Positions 6,882-16,677 of a DNA stretch of 44,534 nt are shown piece by piece. The position numbers and the translations under genes are program-made. The notes beneath the pieces were generated by a model. It was not told the origin of the DNA and did not search any database. It saw only the letters and a program-made list of their open reading frames with translations. The stretch spans positions 1-44,534 of the forward strand of contig JAGPFR010000020.1 of the NCBI GenBank assembly GCA_018056425.1, written 5' to 3'. Position 1 is the stretch's first letter; every line of letters begins with the position of its first letter. Source of the DNA: Lachnospiraceae bacterium. GTDB taxonomy: Bacteria > Bacillota > Clostridia > Lachnospirales > Lachnospiraceae.

Positions 6882-8940
6882 GTTTTCCTATGTCACGAAT
6901 GTTATATATGCACTTTTAGCCAGTGCCGTATCCATCATTGCCATTTTGGATGCAGCCCAGGGGCTTGGCTACACCTACATGCCGGGGCTTATAGCATTTG
7001 CTGTTATCATTCTCCTTGGACTTGTCTTTAAAAAGCTTCTCTCATATACCGAGATGTCCGATAAGTTCAAGGCGATTTCCGAAAAAGAAAACGTGATCGG
7101 AATAGCCGTTTTCGCGGTTCTTCTTATAGCTTCGATTGCTTTCAGGGTCTTTTCATACATGTGGAACGGCCTTGGGGGCACTGCGTATTTTGAACTTGCG
7201 AAGGTGACCGGAGAACAGATGGCACATATTGTTCATCCCTGTGATGACTGGTATCTTTCAGCCCTTCACGGGATTTTTTTCCTGTTTGGGAACAGAATTT
7301 TTGTAGCTGCCATCTTCAATATCACCATTCAGATCATTGCTGTAATCTTCGGATTCGCGGCATTCCGCAAGATGCTCGGAATGATCCCCGCACTTTTATT
7401 TGCGGGCTTTTGGACCATTTCCGGATTCTCCGTACATGAGGCACTTACCCTCAGTTCGAGAAATCTTGTATTTCTTTTGATCTGCATCACTCTTTTTGCG
7501 ATTTCATTTGCCGTTCCCGCAACACGCGGTAAGTTTATCAGTTATCTTGTGTCCGGAATTCTCACGGCTGTATGTATCTATGCCGATATTTCCGGACTTG
7601 CTCTTATTCCTTTCCTTGTCGGTATTCTTTTCAACGCACCCGATGAAGAAGAGGAGTTTTCTCTCAGAGTCAGGAAGATGCTTTTTGCACTGATCTCCGT
7701 TATCTTCGGACTGGTGCTCCTTATTTTCCTTGATTCGTACTTAAGTTCATCAAATCCCGCCAATGTTCTTAACAGCATTGCAAGACTTTATAAGTCTTCG
7801 GGAAATTTCACACTCGGATTTTCATACATGACTTCATATGCTGAAGTTACCGTTCTTGCAGTACTCGGAACGCTCAGCATCATGGCATGTTTTATTTCAT
7901 ACGATGATTCAAGATCGATACTTACCCTTTCCGCGCTTGTGATCATCCTGATCAATAATTTCGGACTTACATATCTCGAAAATGACGGAAGAGAAGTATT
8001 TTTCATGGTATGCACACTTCTTGCCGGCGTATCGTTCAGAGAACTCTTCCCCGATAAGATCACGGGCGACGTGTTTAAGGCAAGCGCAGAACTGTATGAC
8101 AACGAAGTGGTTGCTCCCGCTGCGGGATATGTTCCCAAGAAGCTTGATTCCGGTTCATTTACTTCCGACGATCTTGATGCTCTCGAATCCGGTTCTTTTG
8201 ATCCCGTTCCCAAGAAGACTGAAGATCCTTCCGGGGATAAGGCTGCTGACGACGGATTAACCGGGCCCGATCTGAACCTGGGATTTGATGCGGTAAATAT
8301 CGGAACTCCTGGGCCAGCCGTTAATGTTGCACCTCCCGTTGTCAATGCAGCTGATTATATGACTCCCAATGCAAGAAACATTCAGCCTCTCAGTGCATCT
8401 TCTCAGGTTGGATTGAATAAAGCTGAAGAGGAAGCCACCGAAAATCCCAAGCCTCAGAATGTCGGCGGAGCGCTCGGCGTTCAGAAGGAGGAGCCTCAGG
8501 ATGTTCATACCCGGAATGTTGGCGCAGCACTTAAAGAATCTGACAGTGCCCAAGACTCTGCCGGGAAATCTTCGGAAGAGAAGAAAAAGACTGCTTATGT
8601 GCCTTATAAGAAGCCTCAGCTCAGACCCGAGTACAGGAGAAGACCCGGTGCATGGGCGCAGCAGTATGCCGAGAAGACTAAGCTTGCCGAGAAGGAAAAA
8701 GCGATTCAGGAAGCTAAAGCCGAAGAAGCTAAGAAGGCTCAGGAAACTAAGAAGGAAGAGGTTAAAGAGCAGGCACATACTCCCGAGGTTGCCGCAAACG
8801 GTGCGGTACTTCTGGATAACCCCATTCCTCATCCCACTCGCAAAACAGAGCACCATCCGATGGAATACGATATCGATCTGAGCAGTGATAAAGCGGATTA
8901 CGACATTAAGATTTCGGATGATGACGATTTCGATATTTAA
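6862..8940 (+). CDS. Multi-spanning membrane protein with long low-complexity tail, possible GT-C-like glycosyltransferase
   Basis: A 692-residue protein with about ten to twelve predicted membrane helices in residues 10-400, followed by a roughly 290-residue hydrophilic tail. The first large loop (AYFELAKVTGEQMAHIVHP, then DDWYLSALHGIFFLFGNRIF) resembles the loop of GT-C or GT39-like transferases that take sugar from polyprenyl phosphate. The resemblance is weak and is my inference. The 20-base overlap with the preceding GT2 gene supports a two-step lipid-linked sugar pathway. The tail is rich in Pro, Ala, Lys and Glu, has short internal repeats (SGSF twice; NVGGALG and NVGAALK), a basic patch (RPEYRRRPGAW), a charged helix near 630-650 and a strongly acidic end (SDDDDFDI). 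No GtrA-type flippase lies beside it. The role is otherwise unknown. Confidence 0.7.
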   Translation: MILRKTKFSYVTNVIYALLASAVSIIAILDAAQGLGYTYMPGLIAFAVIILLGLVFKKLLSYTEMSDKFKAISEKENVIGIAVFAVLLIASIAFRVFSYMWNGLGGTAYFELAKVTGEQMAHIVHPCDDWYLSALHGIFFLFGNRIFVAAIFNITIQIIAVIFGFAAFRKMLGMIPALLFAGFWTISGFSVHEALTLSSRNLVFLLICITLFAISFAVPATRGKFISYLVSGILTAVCIYADISGLALIPFLVGILFNAPDEEEEFSLRVRKMLFALISVIFGLVLLIFLDSYLSSSNPANVLNSIARLYKSSGNFTLGFSYMTSYAEVTVLAVLGTLSIMACFISYDDSRSILTLSALVIILINNFGLTYLENDGREVFFMVCTLLAGVSFRELFPDKITGDVFKASAELYDNEVVAPAAGYVPKKLDSGSFTSDDLDALESGSFDPVPKKTEDPSGDKAADDGLTGPDLNLGFDAVNIGTPGPAVNVAPPVVNAADYMTPNARNIQPLSASSQVGLNKAEEEATENPKPQNVGGALGVQKEEPQDVHTRNVGAALKESDSAQDSAGKSSEEKKKTAYVPYKKPQLRPEYRRRPGAWAQQYAEKTKLAEKEKAIQEAKAEEAKKAQETKKEEVKEQAHTPEVAANGAVLLDNPIPHPTRKTEHHPMEYDIDLSSDKADYDIKISDDDDFDI

Positions 8941-8956
8941 AGGAATTATCATTTAA

Positions 8957-11900
8957 ATGGCTTCACGTAACAACGCTAACAATTCAAGACCTCCTCAAAG
9001 AAGATCGGGTGCTCCGTCAGGAAGAAGTTCGGCAGGCGGATCACGTCAGAATCAGGGACGTCAGAATTCCGCACCCAGGGGACGTTCGGACCGTGAGGAT
9101 TATGATGATGACGGATCCGGAAGGATTCTCGTTTCCGTTATTGTTGCGGGAGCGGCTGTATTTCTTACCCTTTGTGCATTCGGAGCGTGCGGTTCTTTTG
9201 GAAATACCGTAGCATCCGTACTTTTCGGTGCATTCGGTTTTACCGGATACATTGCTCCTGTTTTTATCGCTGGCATGATCTTCTGGTACATGTTTTTTAA
9301 CGAATCCGACGAACTGCTCCCTATCAGAATGACCGGCGCATCCGTGCTGTTTTTGGTCTTCGGTATCTTTTCCGACATGTCGGGTAAAGTATCGAGATCA
9401 ATGGAAGTTTACAATGCGGGAGATCTGTACAGGCTCTGTGCGGATGGCAAAAAAGGCGGCGGAGTCATTGCGGGAAGTATTTCCTATGCATTGAATAAAA
9501 ACATCGGAACGGCAGGTAGCATCATTATCTGCCTGCTCGTATTGATACTGAGTCTTTTTGCGATAAACAGACAGTTCTTCGCAAATCTGTTTAAGCAGAT
9601 AATCCTCAGCGCATCGGACAGAACCGGTGAATTCATAAATAATCAGAAGGATAAAAGAGAAGAAAGACGTCTTTTACTCGAAGAATCGGAAAGACTTCCC
9701 GAACTGCCGGATAATTCGCCCGGTAATGAACTTGTTCCTTACGAAGATGAGGGAGAAGATTCTTACAGGGAAGCTCCTACTGTAACCGAGAAGATGCGCA
9801 GGCAGCGAGATTCCAAAAAGAAGGATACTTTCTCAGCGGTATCAGACGGTCTGGAAAACTGGAAAAATAATTTTAAGAAGCGTACGGAAGAAGAACGCCT
9901 TAAGAAAGAGGCGGGCAGGAAGATAAAAGAAGAAACCGATGATGCCCGTGAAATTCTTGTGGCACGTAAGGCTCCCGAACGCAAAACCATGTTTGATGAG
10001 CATCATACAGGTGAAATGCATGAAATGAGTTACACCGAGTATGAGCCCGAGGATGAACAGGAAGAGTATGAGAATAACGACGCAAAGGGAACGTGGTATG
10101 ATCCCGCAAAGCGTCCCGGTGCACTTTCTTCCGTAAGCGAACCTGATGAAGAGATTTACGAAGAAGATTTTGAGGATAATGAACCCTCTTTTGAAAGAGT
10201 AAAGATCAATTCCGATCATAAGATCAGAGTAACGGGTGAGCACGAGGAATATGTTCCCGAAGATACCAGTCCCGAGATTCCCGACATGCCGGAAGCTCCC
10301 AATTTTGAAAGAAGCGTTGCAACTCCGGATGCAACTGAAGAAAAAGTTTCGAATGCTTCAGTGTCTGCGCCTGCACGTAAAGCTCCCGTCAAGAGAAACG
10401 CAAAGTTTTCATACAGGGCACCGAGCCTTGATTATCTGAAAAAGAGCACAGCTTCCAAGAGGGATGCTCAGGCGGAGATACGCGATGTTCAGAATAAACT
10501 GATCCAGACGCTTGCATCCTTCGGCATCGAAGCCGAAATGGGCGAATACAGTCAGGGACCTACCGTTACCAGATATGAATTTACGGTAAGTCAGGGAACA
10601 AAGCTTTCAAGAGTTGTCGGTCTTTCGGATGAGATCAAGATGGCACTTGCCGCGACGGACATAAGGATCGAAGCTCCCATTCCCGGAAAGAGCGCTATCG
10701 GTATAGAGGTACCCAATTCCTCTGCAACTGCCGTATTCCTCGGGGATCTCTTATCAAGCACCGAATACAGGAAATCCCGCGATCCGCTTTCTTTTGCCGT
10801 AGGTAAGGATATTGAGGGTAAAACCGTTGTTGCAAATATAGCAAAGTTTCCCCATGTACTTATTGCAGGTACAACGGGTTCCGGTAAATCGGTATGTATC
10901 AACACACTTATACTGAGCATTCTGTATAAGTGTTCACCCGAGGATGTTCAGCTCATAATGGTTGACCCCAAGGTTGTTGAACTTAAGGTATATAACAAGA
11001 TACCGCATCTTCCCTTTGATGTTGTTACCAAGCCCAAGGCTGCATCCGAGATGCTTAAATGGTCCGTCAAAGAGATGGAGAGAAGATACAGGGCATTTGC
11101 GGACCGCGGTGTAAGGGACATCGAAGGCTACAACCAGTATGTTGAGGATGTAAACGCAGGCAGAAGAGAGCCCGAAGATGTCGACAGACATGAAGAGACC
11201 GAATCGCTGGCTCCCGCGCTTCGTAAGATGCCGAGAGTCGTTATCATAATCGATGAGCTTGCGGATCTTATGATGGTCGCAGCCAAAGAGGTTGAGGAAT
11301 CAATCTGTCGTCTGGCACAGCTTGCAAGAGCTGCGGGTATGCATCTGATAGTTGCGACCCAGCGTCCTTCCGTAGATGTTATTACAGGTCTTATCAAGGC
11401 AAACATGCCCAGCCGTATCGCATTTGCCGTTTCGAGCGGTGTTGATTCAAGAACCATTCTTGATTCGGTTGGTGCGGAGAAACTGCTCGGAAAAGGTGAT
11501 ATGCTCTTTTACCCTCAGGGTAAGATGAGACCCGAGAGACTTCAGGGTGCTTTTGTATCGGATGAAGAAGTATCCAAGGTTACCGGTTATCTCAGAAGCA
11601 TCACTTCGGATCCTACATTCCACAATCCTCTTGCAGATGCGGACGGAATTAACGATCTGAAGAAGACCATCATCGATATTGAGGCGGGTAATGAATCCGT
11701 TGTAACAAACAGTTCGTCGTCATCGGGATCATCCGCATCATCATCCGTATTCGGGGACGAGCTTTTACCCGAAGCGGGAAGATACATAATCAGAAGCGGT
11801 AAGGCTTCGATCGGATATCTTCAGAGAGTGCTTAAGATAGGATTTAACAGGGCGGCCAGAATAATGGATATGCTTGCCGATTACAGCGTTGTCGGACCTG

Positions 11901-11983
11901 AGCAGGGAACCAAGCCCAGAGAAATCCTTATGACCGAAGAAATGTTTGAAGCATTTTTGGCATCACAGGAAAAATCAGAATAA
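8957..11983 (+). CDS. ftsK: DNA translocase FtsK/SpoIIIE
   Basis: A septum-associated, ATP-driven DNA pump that clears chromosome DNA from the closing septum or moves it into the forespore. The 1008 residues exceed the roughly 790 of Bacillus SpoIIIE because of an extended acidic linker. After a basic, Ser/Gly-rich N-terminus come about four membrane helices (residues 50-215), then a long charged linker (about 220-500). The motor follows with Walker A GTTGSGKS near 637 and Walker [14 protein letters not shown] near 765. [23 protein letters not shown] is the conserved block after it. A serine-rich spacer ([14 protein letters not shown]) separates the motor from the C-terminal winged-helix gamma domain, seen as [24 protein letters not shown], which reads orientation sequences. 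Whether it serves division, sporulation or both cannot be decided here. Confidence 0.95.
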   Translation: MASRNNANNSRPPQRRSGAPSGRSSAGGSRQNQGRQNSAPRGRSDREDYDDDGSGRILVSVIVAGAAVFLTLCAFGACGSFGNTVASVLFGAFGFTGYIAPVFIAGMIFWYMFFNESDELLPIRMTGASVLFLVFGIFSDMSGKVSRSMEVYNAGDLYRLCADGKKGGGVIAGSISYALNKNIGTAGSIIICLLVLILSLFAINRQFFANLFKQIILSASDRTGEFINNQKDKREERRLLLEESERLPELPDNSPGNELVPYEDEGEDSYREAPTVTEKMRRQRDSKKKDTFSAVSDGLENWKNNFKKRTEEERLKKEAGRKIKEETDDAREILVARKAPERKTMFDEHHTGEMHEMSYTEYEPEDEQEEYENNDAKGTWYDPAKRPGALSSVSEPDEEIYEEDFEDNEPSFERVKINSDHKIRVTGEHEEYVPEDTSPEIPDMPEAPNFERSVATPDATEEKVSNASVSAPARKAPVKRNAKFSYRAPSLDYLKKSTASKRDAQAEIRDVQNKLIQTLASFGIEAEMGEYSQGPTVTRYEFTVSQGTKLSRVVGLSDEIKMALAATDIRIEAPIPGKSAIGIEVPNSSATAVFLGDLLSSTEYRKSRDPLSFAVGKDIEGKTVVANIAKFPHVLIAGTTGSGKSVCINTLILSILYKCSPEDVQLIMVDPKVVELKVYNKIPHLPFDVVTKPKAASEMLKWSVKEMERRYRAFADRGVRDIEGYNQYVEDVNAGRREPEDVDRHEETESLAPALRKMPRVVIIIDELADLMMVAAKEVEESICRLAQLARAAGMHLIVATQRPSVDVITGLIKANMPSRIAFAVSSGVDSRTILDSVGAEKLLGKGDMLFYPQGKMRPERLQGAFVSDEEVSKVTGYLRSITSDPTFHNPLADADGINDLKKTIIDIEAGNESVVTNSSSSSGSSASSSVFGDELLPEAGRYIIRSGKASIGYLQRVLKIGFNRAARIMDMLADYSVVGPEQGTKPREILMTEEMFEAFLASQEKSE

Positions 11984-12006
11984 ATAATTTTAGGCAGGAT
12001 GAAAAA

Positions 12007-13677
12007 ATGAGATCAGATATCGAAATCGCGCAGAGCTGCGAAATGCTCCCCATAACCGAGGTCGCATCCAGAGCAGGAATCGATCCCGAGTCATTGGAAC
12101 AGTACGGAAAATATAAAGCTAAGCTTACCGATGAGAGCCTTAAAGAGATTGCCGGCAATAAGAACGGAAAACTCATTCTCGTAACGGCAATAAACCCCAC
12201 TCCCGCAGGAGAGGGCAAGACAACCGTTACCGTAGGTCTCGGCGAAGCATTTGCAAAGCTTAACAAGAAAGCAATCATCGCATTAAGAGAGCCTTCACTC
12301 GGTCCCTGCTTCGGAATAAAGGGTGGTGCTGCAGGAGGCGGAATGGCACAGGTTGTTCCCATGGAGGATCTCAACCTTCATTTCACCGGTGATTTCCATG
12401 CCATAACCGCAGCCAATAACCTTCTTGCCGCACTTCTCGATAATCATATCCAGCAGGGTAACGAAAAGAGGATCGATTCCAGAAGCGTTGTCTGGAAGAG
12501 ATGTATGGATATGAATGACAGAGCTCTCAGAAATATCGTTGTAGGTCTCGGCTCCAAATCAGACGGCTTTGTAAGAGAGGATCATTTCGTTATCACCGTT
12601 GCTTCCGAGATCATGGCAGTCCTTTGCCTTTCAGAAGATCTTAAGGATCTCAAGGCAAGACTTTCAAGGATCATCGTAGCTTACGATCTTGACGGAAATC
12701 CCGTAACCGCAGGAGACATCCAGGCTGTCGGTGCCATGACCGCACTTCTTAAGGATGCGATCAGACCCAACATCATTCAGACTCTCGAACATACTCCCGC
12801 GATAGTTCACGGCGGACCTTTTGCAAACATTGCTCACGGATGTAACTCTGTTATCGCTACAAGAACCGCTCTTAAACTTGCCGATTACTGCATCACCGAA
12901 GCAGGATTTGGTGCGGATCTCGGAGCAGAGAAGTTCTTTGATATCAAGTGCAGACAGGCCGGACTCAAGCCCGATGCCGTTGTACTCGTTGCAACCGTAA
13001 GAGCACTCAAATATAACGGCGGTGTTCCCAAGGATCAATTGGGCAGCGAGAATCTTGATGCTCTTAAGAGCGGAATCGAAAATCTCGGTAAGCACATCGA
13101 GAATATCCAGTCTTACGGACTTCCCGTTGTTGTTGCACTCAATGCATTCGTATCGGATACCGATGCAGAGATCGCATTTATCAGAGAGTATTGCGAGAGC
13201 AAGAACTGCCGCATGTCGGTTGCAAGAGTCTGGGAAAAAGGCGGAGAAGGCGGATGCGAGCTTGCTCAGATGGTCATCGAAGAAGCAGAGAGCGGAAAAG
13301 CTGACTTTAAGCCCATCTATCCCGATGATCTTTCCATCACCGAGAAGATCGAAACTGTTGCAAAGAAGATCTACGGAGCTGACGGAGTTTCGATTTCTTC
13401 TTCCGCTGCAAAGCAGATCAAGAAGATCGAAGAGATGGGATTCGGTAAACTTCCCGTATGTATGGCCAAGACCCAGTACAGTTTATCGGATGATCCGAGT
13501 CTCCTCGGACGTCCTTCCGGATTTACTCTTAACGTAAGAGAAGTATATGTAAGTGCAGGTGCCGGATTTGTCGTCGTACTTACCGGAAACATCATGACCA
13601 TGCCCGGACTTTCCAAATCACCCGCAGCTTACAGAATTGATGTAGATGATAACGGTAAGATTACCGGATTGTTCTAA
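12007..13677 (+). CDS. fhs: Formate-tetrahydrofolate ligase
   Basis: Makes 10-formyl-tetrahydrofolate from formate, ATP and tetrahydrofolate. The 556 residues match the family. The ATP-binding P-loop is [17 protein letters not shown], followed by [19 protein letters not shown]. The C-terminal block [21 protein letters not shown] is also conserved. A short AGGATG lies just before the ATG. It starts 23 bases after ftsK and is followed 14 bases later by folD, so formate can pass through 10-formyl- to methenyl- and methylene-tetrahydrofolate with adjacent gene products. In non-acetogenic clostridia this supplies purine and serine carbon. The presence of Fhs and FolD alone does not prove a Wood-Ljungdahl pathway. 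Confidence 0.97.
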   Translation: MRSDIEIAQSCEMLPITEVASRAGIDPESLEQYGKYKAKLTDESLKEIAGNKNGKLILVTAINPTPAGEGKTTVTVGLGEAFAKLNKKAIIALREPSLGPCFGIKGGAAGGGMAQVVPMEDLNLHFTGDFHAITAANNLLAALLDNHIQQGNEKRIDSRSVVWKRCMDMNDRALRNIVVGLGSKSDGFVREDHFVITVASEIMAVLCLSEDLKDLKARLSRIIVAYDLDGNPVTAGDIQAVGAMTALLKDAIRPNIIQTLEHTPAIVHGGPFANIAHGCNSVIATRTALKLADYCITEAGFGADLGAEKFFDIKCRQAGLKPDAVVLVATVRALKYNGGVPKDQLGSENLDALKSGIENLGKHIENIQSYGLPVVVALNAFVSDTDAEIAFIREYCESKNCRMSVARVWEKGGEGGCELAQMVIEEAESGKADFKPIYPDDLSITEKIETVAKKIYGADGVSISSSAAKQIKKIEEMGFGKLPVCMAKTQYSLSDDPSLLGRPSGFTLNVREVYVSAGAGFVVVLTGNIMTMPGLSKSPAAYRIDVDDNGKITGLF

Positions 13678-13691
13678 GAAGAGGTATTAAG

Positions 13692-14531
13692 ATGGCTCAG
13701 ATCATAGACGGAAAAGCAATATCACAGGCAGTCAAAGATGAGATCAAGGCTCGCACTGCCGAGCTTTCATCGAAAGGGATCACCGCTACCCTTGCAGTAA
13801 TCCTTGTCGGTGAAGATCCCGCTTCACAGGTATATGTTAAGAATAAAAAGAAAGCCTGCGAATATTGCGGTATCAGATCCTTGTCCTATGAACTTCCCGC
13901 AGACACCACTGAGGCTAAGCTTCTTGAGCTTATTGCAGAGCTTAACGAAAGAGAAGATGTTAACGGTATTCTCGTACAGCTTCCTCTTCCCGCAGGCATT
14001 GATGAGGACAGAGTTCTTGATGCCATTTCACCTGATAAGGATGTTGACGGATTCCATCCCGTTAACGTCGGAAAACTATCGATTGGAAAGAAGGGCTTTG
14101 TCAGCTGTACACCTGCCGGCGTTATCCAGCTTCTGAAGCGTTCCGGAATCGAGATTTCCGGAAAAGAATGCGTTGTGGTCGGCCGCAGTAATATCGTAGG
14201 CAAGCCCATGAGCATGCTTCTTCTTAAGGAGAACGGAACAGTTACCGTTTGCCATTCACGCACCAGGGATCTTAAGGAAGTTACAAAGCGTGCGGACATT
14301 CTTGTTGTAGCCATAGGAAAGCCGAAGTTCATTGATGCTTCCTATGTTCGTGAGGGGGCTGTTGTAATAGATGTAGGCATACACAGACAGGAGGACGGAA
14401 AGCTCTGCGGAGATGTCGATTATGCATCGGTAGAACCTGTTGCTTCCGCGATCACTCCCGTTCCGGGCGGCGTCGGTCCCATGACCATCGCAATGCTTAT
14501 GTACAATTGTCTTGCATCGGTTGATGCATAA
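13692..14531 (+). CDS. folD: Bifunctional methylenetetrahydrofolate dehydrogenase / methenyltetrahydrofolate cyclohydrolase
   Basis: FolD interconverts 10-formyl-, methenyl- and methylene-tetrahydrofolate, linking the pool to NADP(H). The 279 residues are of normal length. The catalytic region includes YVKNKKKACEYCGI with the active-site lysine, and GILVQLPLPAGIDE. The nucleotide-binding fold carries VVGRSNIVGKPMSMLLL and ends with the conserved TPVPGGVGPMTIAMLMYN. An AGAGG ribosome binding site precedes the ATG. Position directly after fhs shows they form a functional pair. The VGRSNIVGKP block is of the usual NADP-type, but cofactor choice cannot be settled by eye. Confidence 0.97.
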   Translation: MAQIIDGKAISQAVKDEIKARTAELSSKGITATLAVILVGEDPASQVYVKNKKKACEYCGIRSLSYELPADTTEAKLLELIAELNEREDVNGILVQLPLPAGIDEDRVLDAISPDKDVDGFHPVNVGKLSIGKKGFVSCTPAGVIQLLKRSGIEISGKECVVVGRSNIVGKPMSMLLLKENGTVTVCHSRTRDLKEVTKRADILVVAIGKPKFIDASYVREGAVVIDVGIHRQEDGKLCGDVDYASVEPVASAITPVPGGVGPMTIAMLMYNCLASVDA

Positions 14532-14554
14532 AAGGATTCGGAGTCCCGAACAAT

Positions 14555-15712
14555 ATGAAATGTGAAATCTGCGGAGCAGAGATTCCCGAAGGTTCACTCT
14601 ACTGCGAAAAATGCGGTAAAGATGTTCATCTGGTTCCCGACTTTACGGAATTTGCCGTAAACAAAGCAGAGGAAACCGTTAAGAATCTGATCAGTGAATT
14701 CGATGATGATGAAACTGATTTCGGAAGGTCACCCGAAGGAGCCAATGACGAAAGACCTGTCAGGAAGACTCAGAGTTCCGACGACAAAAAACCTAAATAC
14801 GGATGGATCAGATTTGCACTTCTTGCGGCTTCTGTAGTAGCCCTGGCACTTGTATCCCTCGGATTCATAAACAGATATTCCGATACGGAATACCTGCTCG
14901 AGTCCGCGAGAAACCATGCCGAATCAGGTGACAGAGCCAAGGCAAAAGCAATCCTTGAAGCGCTTGAAGTGGAAGACAGCGATGATATAGATGTTCTTTT
15001 ATATCTTGCCGAGCTGTACAAGGAAGATGAAGAGTATATCAAATATGAGAATCTTCTCATTCAGATAATAGGACTCGGTTTTGCCACTTCCGAACAGAAC
15101 GCGGCAGCGTATGAGAAGCTTCTTGCAATCTACTATCAGAACGAAGATTACGTATCGATGGCGGATATTTTATATACCTGCAATAATGTCGAGATAAAAG
15201 ACCAGTTTGTAGAGTTTTGTCTGATGATTCCGGAGCTTTCGCTTGAAAGCGGATATTACGGTACCGATCAGATACTTAAGATAACGGTACCGGGTAACGG
15301 TAAGATATACTATACGCTCGACGGATCGGATCCCGATGAGAATTCGGACGAATATCGTAAACCCCTTCTTCTTACAAAGGGTGAATATGATATCAAAGTG
15401 TGTGCCGTTAATTCTTACGGAGTATGGAGTCCCATTACCGAAGCCACATTCGTGATCGAATCGGAAGCCGAATACGAGACCATAGCTCCTATTCAGAACC
15501 AGAATATAATAGATGAAAATAACAACGGTATTCCGGATGCGGATGAATTTGAACTTCTGATCCCCGGCGGAATATCAGGATATACGGACGACGGTGATGT
15601 TATTTTATCCGACGGAACAAGAATCTCACCGGAAGACCTTGCCGCCTGGATACTTGCAAATACCGTACCTGCAGATCCCACTGCGGAACCTGCACCTGAC
15701 GTTGAAAATTAA
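14555..15712 (+). CDS. Zinc-ribbon membrane protein with chitobiase-C-like domain
   Basis: A 385-residue protein of unknown role with a clear mosaic. An N-terminal zinc ribbon has two CxxC pairs (MKCEICGAEIPEGSLYCEKCG). An acidic linker leads to one membrane helix near residues 87-106 (FALLAASVVALALVSLGFI). Next comes a helical stretch resembling tetratricopeptide-type repeats (about 115-225). Then there is a beta-rich module with KIYYTLDGSDPDENSDEYRK and CAVNSYGVWSPITEATFVI, the pattern of the chitobiase/beta-hexosaminidase C-terminal domain. The end has a calcium-loop-like DENNNGIPDADEFELL. The zinc ribbon would face the cytoplasm and the rest the outside. Such a layout suggests sensing or anchoring at the cell surface; no function is assigned. 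Confidence 0.75.
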   Translation: MKCEICGAEIPEGSLYCEKCGKDVHLVPDFTEFAVNKAEETVKNLISEFDDDETDFGRSPEGANDERPVRKTQSSDDKKPKYGWIRFALLAASVVALALVSLGFINRYSDTEYLLESARNHAESGDRAKAKAILEALEVEDSDDIDVLLYLAELYKEDEEYIKYENLLIQIIGLGFATSEQNAAAYEKLLAIYYQNEDYVSMADILYTCNNVEIKDQFVEFCLMIPELSLESGYYGTDQILKITVPGNGKIYYTLDGSDPDENSDEYRKPLLLTKGEYDIKVCAVNSYGVWSPITEATFVIESEAEYETIAPIQNQNIIDENNNGIPDADEFELLIPGGISGYTDDGDVILSDGTRISPEDLAAWILANTVPADPTAEPAPDVEN

Positions 15713-15729
15713 AGATCTACTTATATATT
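15702..15729 (+). promoter_or_regulatory. Candidate promoter of nfnA-nfnB
   Basis: TTGAAA (15702-15707, five of six) and TATATT (15724-15729, five of six) are separated by 16 bases. They lie across the stop codon of the preceding gene, with a predicted start about 17 bases before the nfnA ATG. This would let nfnAB be transcribed separately from the long upstream run. Confidence 0.5.
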
Positions 15730-15752
15730 TTTTTTAGGGAAAGGGAAATGAA

Positions 15753-16628
15753 ATGTACAAGATCTTAAGCAAATGTTATCTTACCGACAACATTATCAAA
15801 ATGGAGGTTGAGGCTAAGAGAACAGCGGACAGCTGTCTGCCCGGTCAGTTTGTTATAGTCAGAGCTTCCGCCGACGGCGAGAGAATTCCTCTTACCATCT
15901 GTGATTACAACAGAGAAAAGGGAACCATCGTGCTCGTATTCCAGGTAGTCGGAGCTTCAACTGCCGTTATGTCCGAGCTTAAAGAAGGAGATTCCTTCCA
16001 GGATATCGTCGGACCTCTCGGAAGACCTTCAGAACTCTGCGAGATGGATATTGAGGAACTTAAGAAGCTTAAGATCGTCTTTATCGCAGGCGGCGTAGGA
16101 ACAGCACCTGTTTATCCTCAGGTTAAATGGCTTAAGGAGCAGGGTATTTCTTCCGACGTTATAATCGGTGCGAGAAATAAGGATCTTGTTATTCTCGAGG
16201 ATGATTTCAAAGCTGTTTCCGACAATGTATATGTAACAACCGATGACGGATCATACGGCAGAAACGGAAATGTCTGTGTATGTCTCCAGTCACTTATAGA
16301 TGAAGGAAAGACCTATGACAAGTGCATAGCTATCGGTCCCCTCATCATGATGAAGTTTGCTGTAAATCTTACCAAGCAGCTTAATATCCCCACCATCGTT
16401 TCCATGAATCCTATCATGGTGGACGGAACCGGAATGTGCGGCGCATGCCGTGTACATGTAGGTGATGAGATCAAGTTCGCCTGCATCGACGGTCCCGAGT
16501 TCGACGGATGGCTTGTTGATTTTGATGAGTCCATGAGACGTCAGACCATGTATAAGACTGAAGAAGGCAGAAAGATGCTTGAACTTCAGGAAGGTGCAAC
16601 TCATCACGGCGGATGCGGCAATTGCTGA
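15753..16628 (+). CDS. nfnA: NADH-dependent reduced ferredoxin:NADP+ oxidoreductase, subunit A
   Basis: The small subunit of the electron-bifurcating NfnAB complex, which couples ferredoxin, NADH and NADP pools in anaerobes. The 291 residues form an FAD-binding barrel (RIPLTICDYNREKGTIVLVFQ), a nucleotide-binding domain (VFIAGGVGTAPVYPQVKWL) and a C-terminal [2Fe-2S] site. In the characterised Thermotoga protein that cluster is held by one Asp and three Cys. Here D224, C229, C232 and C244 occupy the equivalent places in DGTGMCGACRVHVGDEIKFAC. The protein ends in a Gly/Cys-rich GGCGNC. An AAGGG ribosome binding site lies seven bases before the ATG. A plain dihydroorotate dehydrogenase electron-transfer subunit (PyrK) is the main alternative, but the following nfnB makes Nfn far more likely. 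Confidence 0.93.
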   Translation: MYKILSKCYLTDNIIKMEVEAKRTADSCLPGQFVIVRASADGERIPLTICDYNREKGTIVLVFQVVGASTAVMSELKEGDSFQDIVGPLGRPSELCEMDIEELKKLKIVFIAGGVGTAPVYPQVKWLKEQGISSDVIIGARNKDLVILEDDFKAVSDNVYVTTDDGSYGRNGNVCVCLQSLIDEGKTYDKCIAIGPLIMMKFAVNLTKQLNIPTIVSMNPIMVDGTGMCGACRVHVGDEIKFACIDGPEFDGWLVDFDESMRRQTMYKTEEGRKMLELQEGATHHGGCGNC

Positions 16629-16677
16629 TCCCCAGGATATTAAAACGATTCTAAACCATCTTAAAGGAGATATATAA

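Noticed and set aside
8257-8952. Minus-strand open frame opposite the tail of the large membrane protein
   Set aside because: It overlaps repetitive coding sequence of an intact gene and has no ribosome binding site; shadow of biased codons.
11984-12006. Possible tetrahydrofolate riboswitch before fhs
   Set aside because: Only 23 bases separate ftsK and fhs, too short for the aptamer, and no conserved element is visible.
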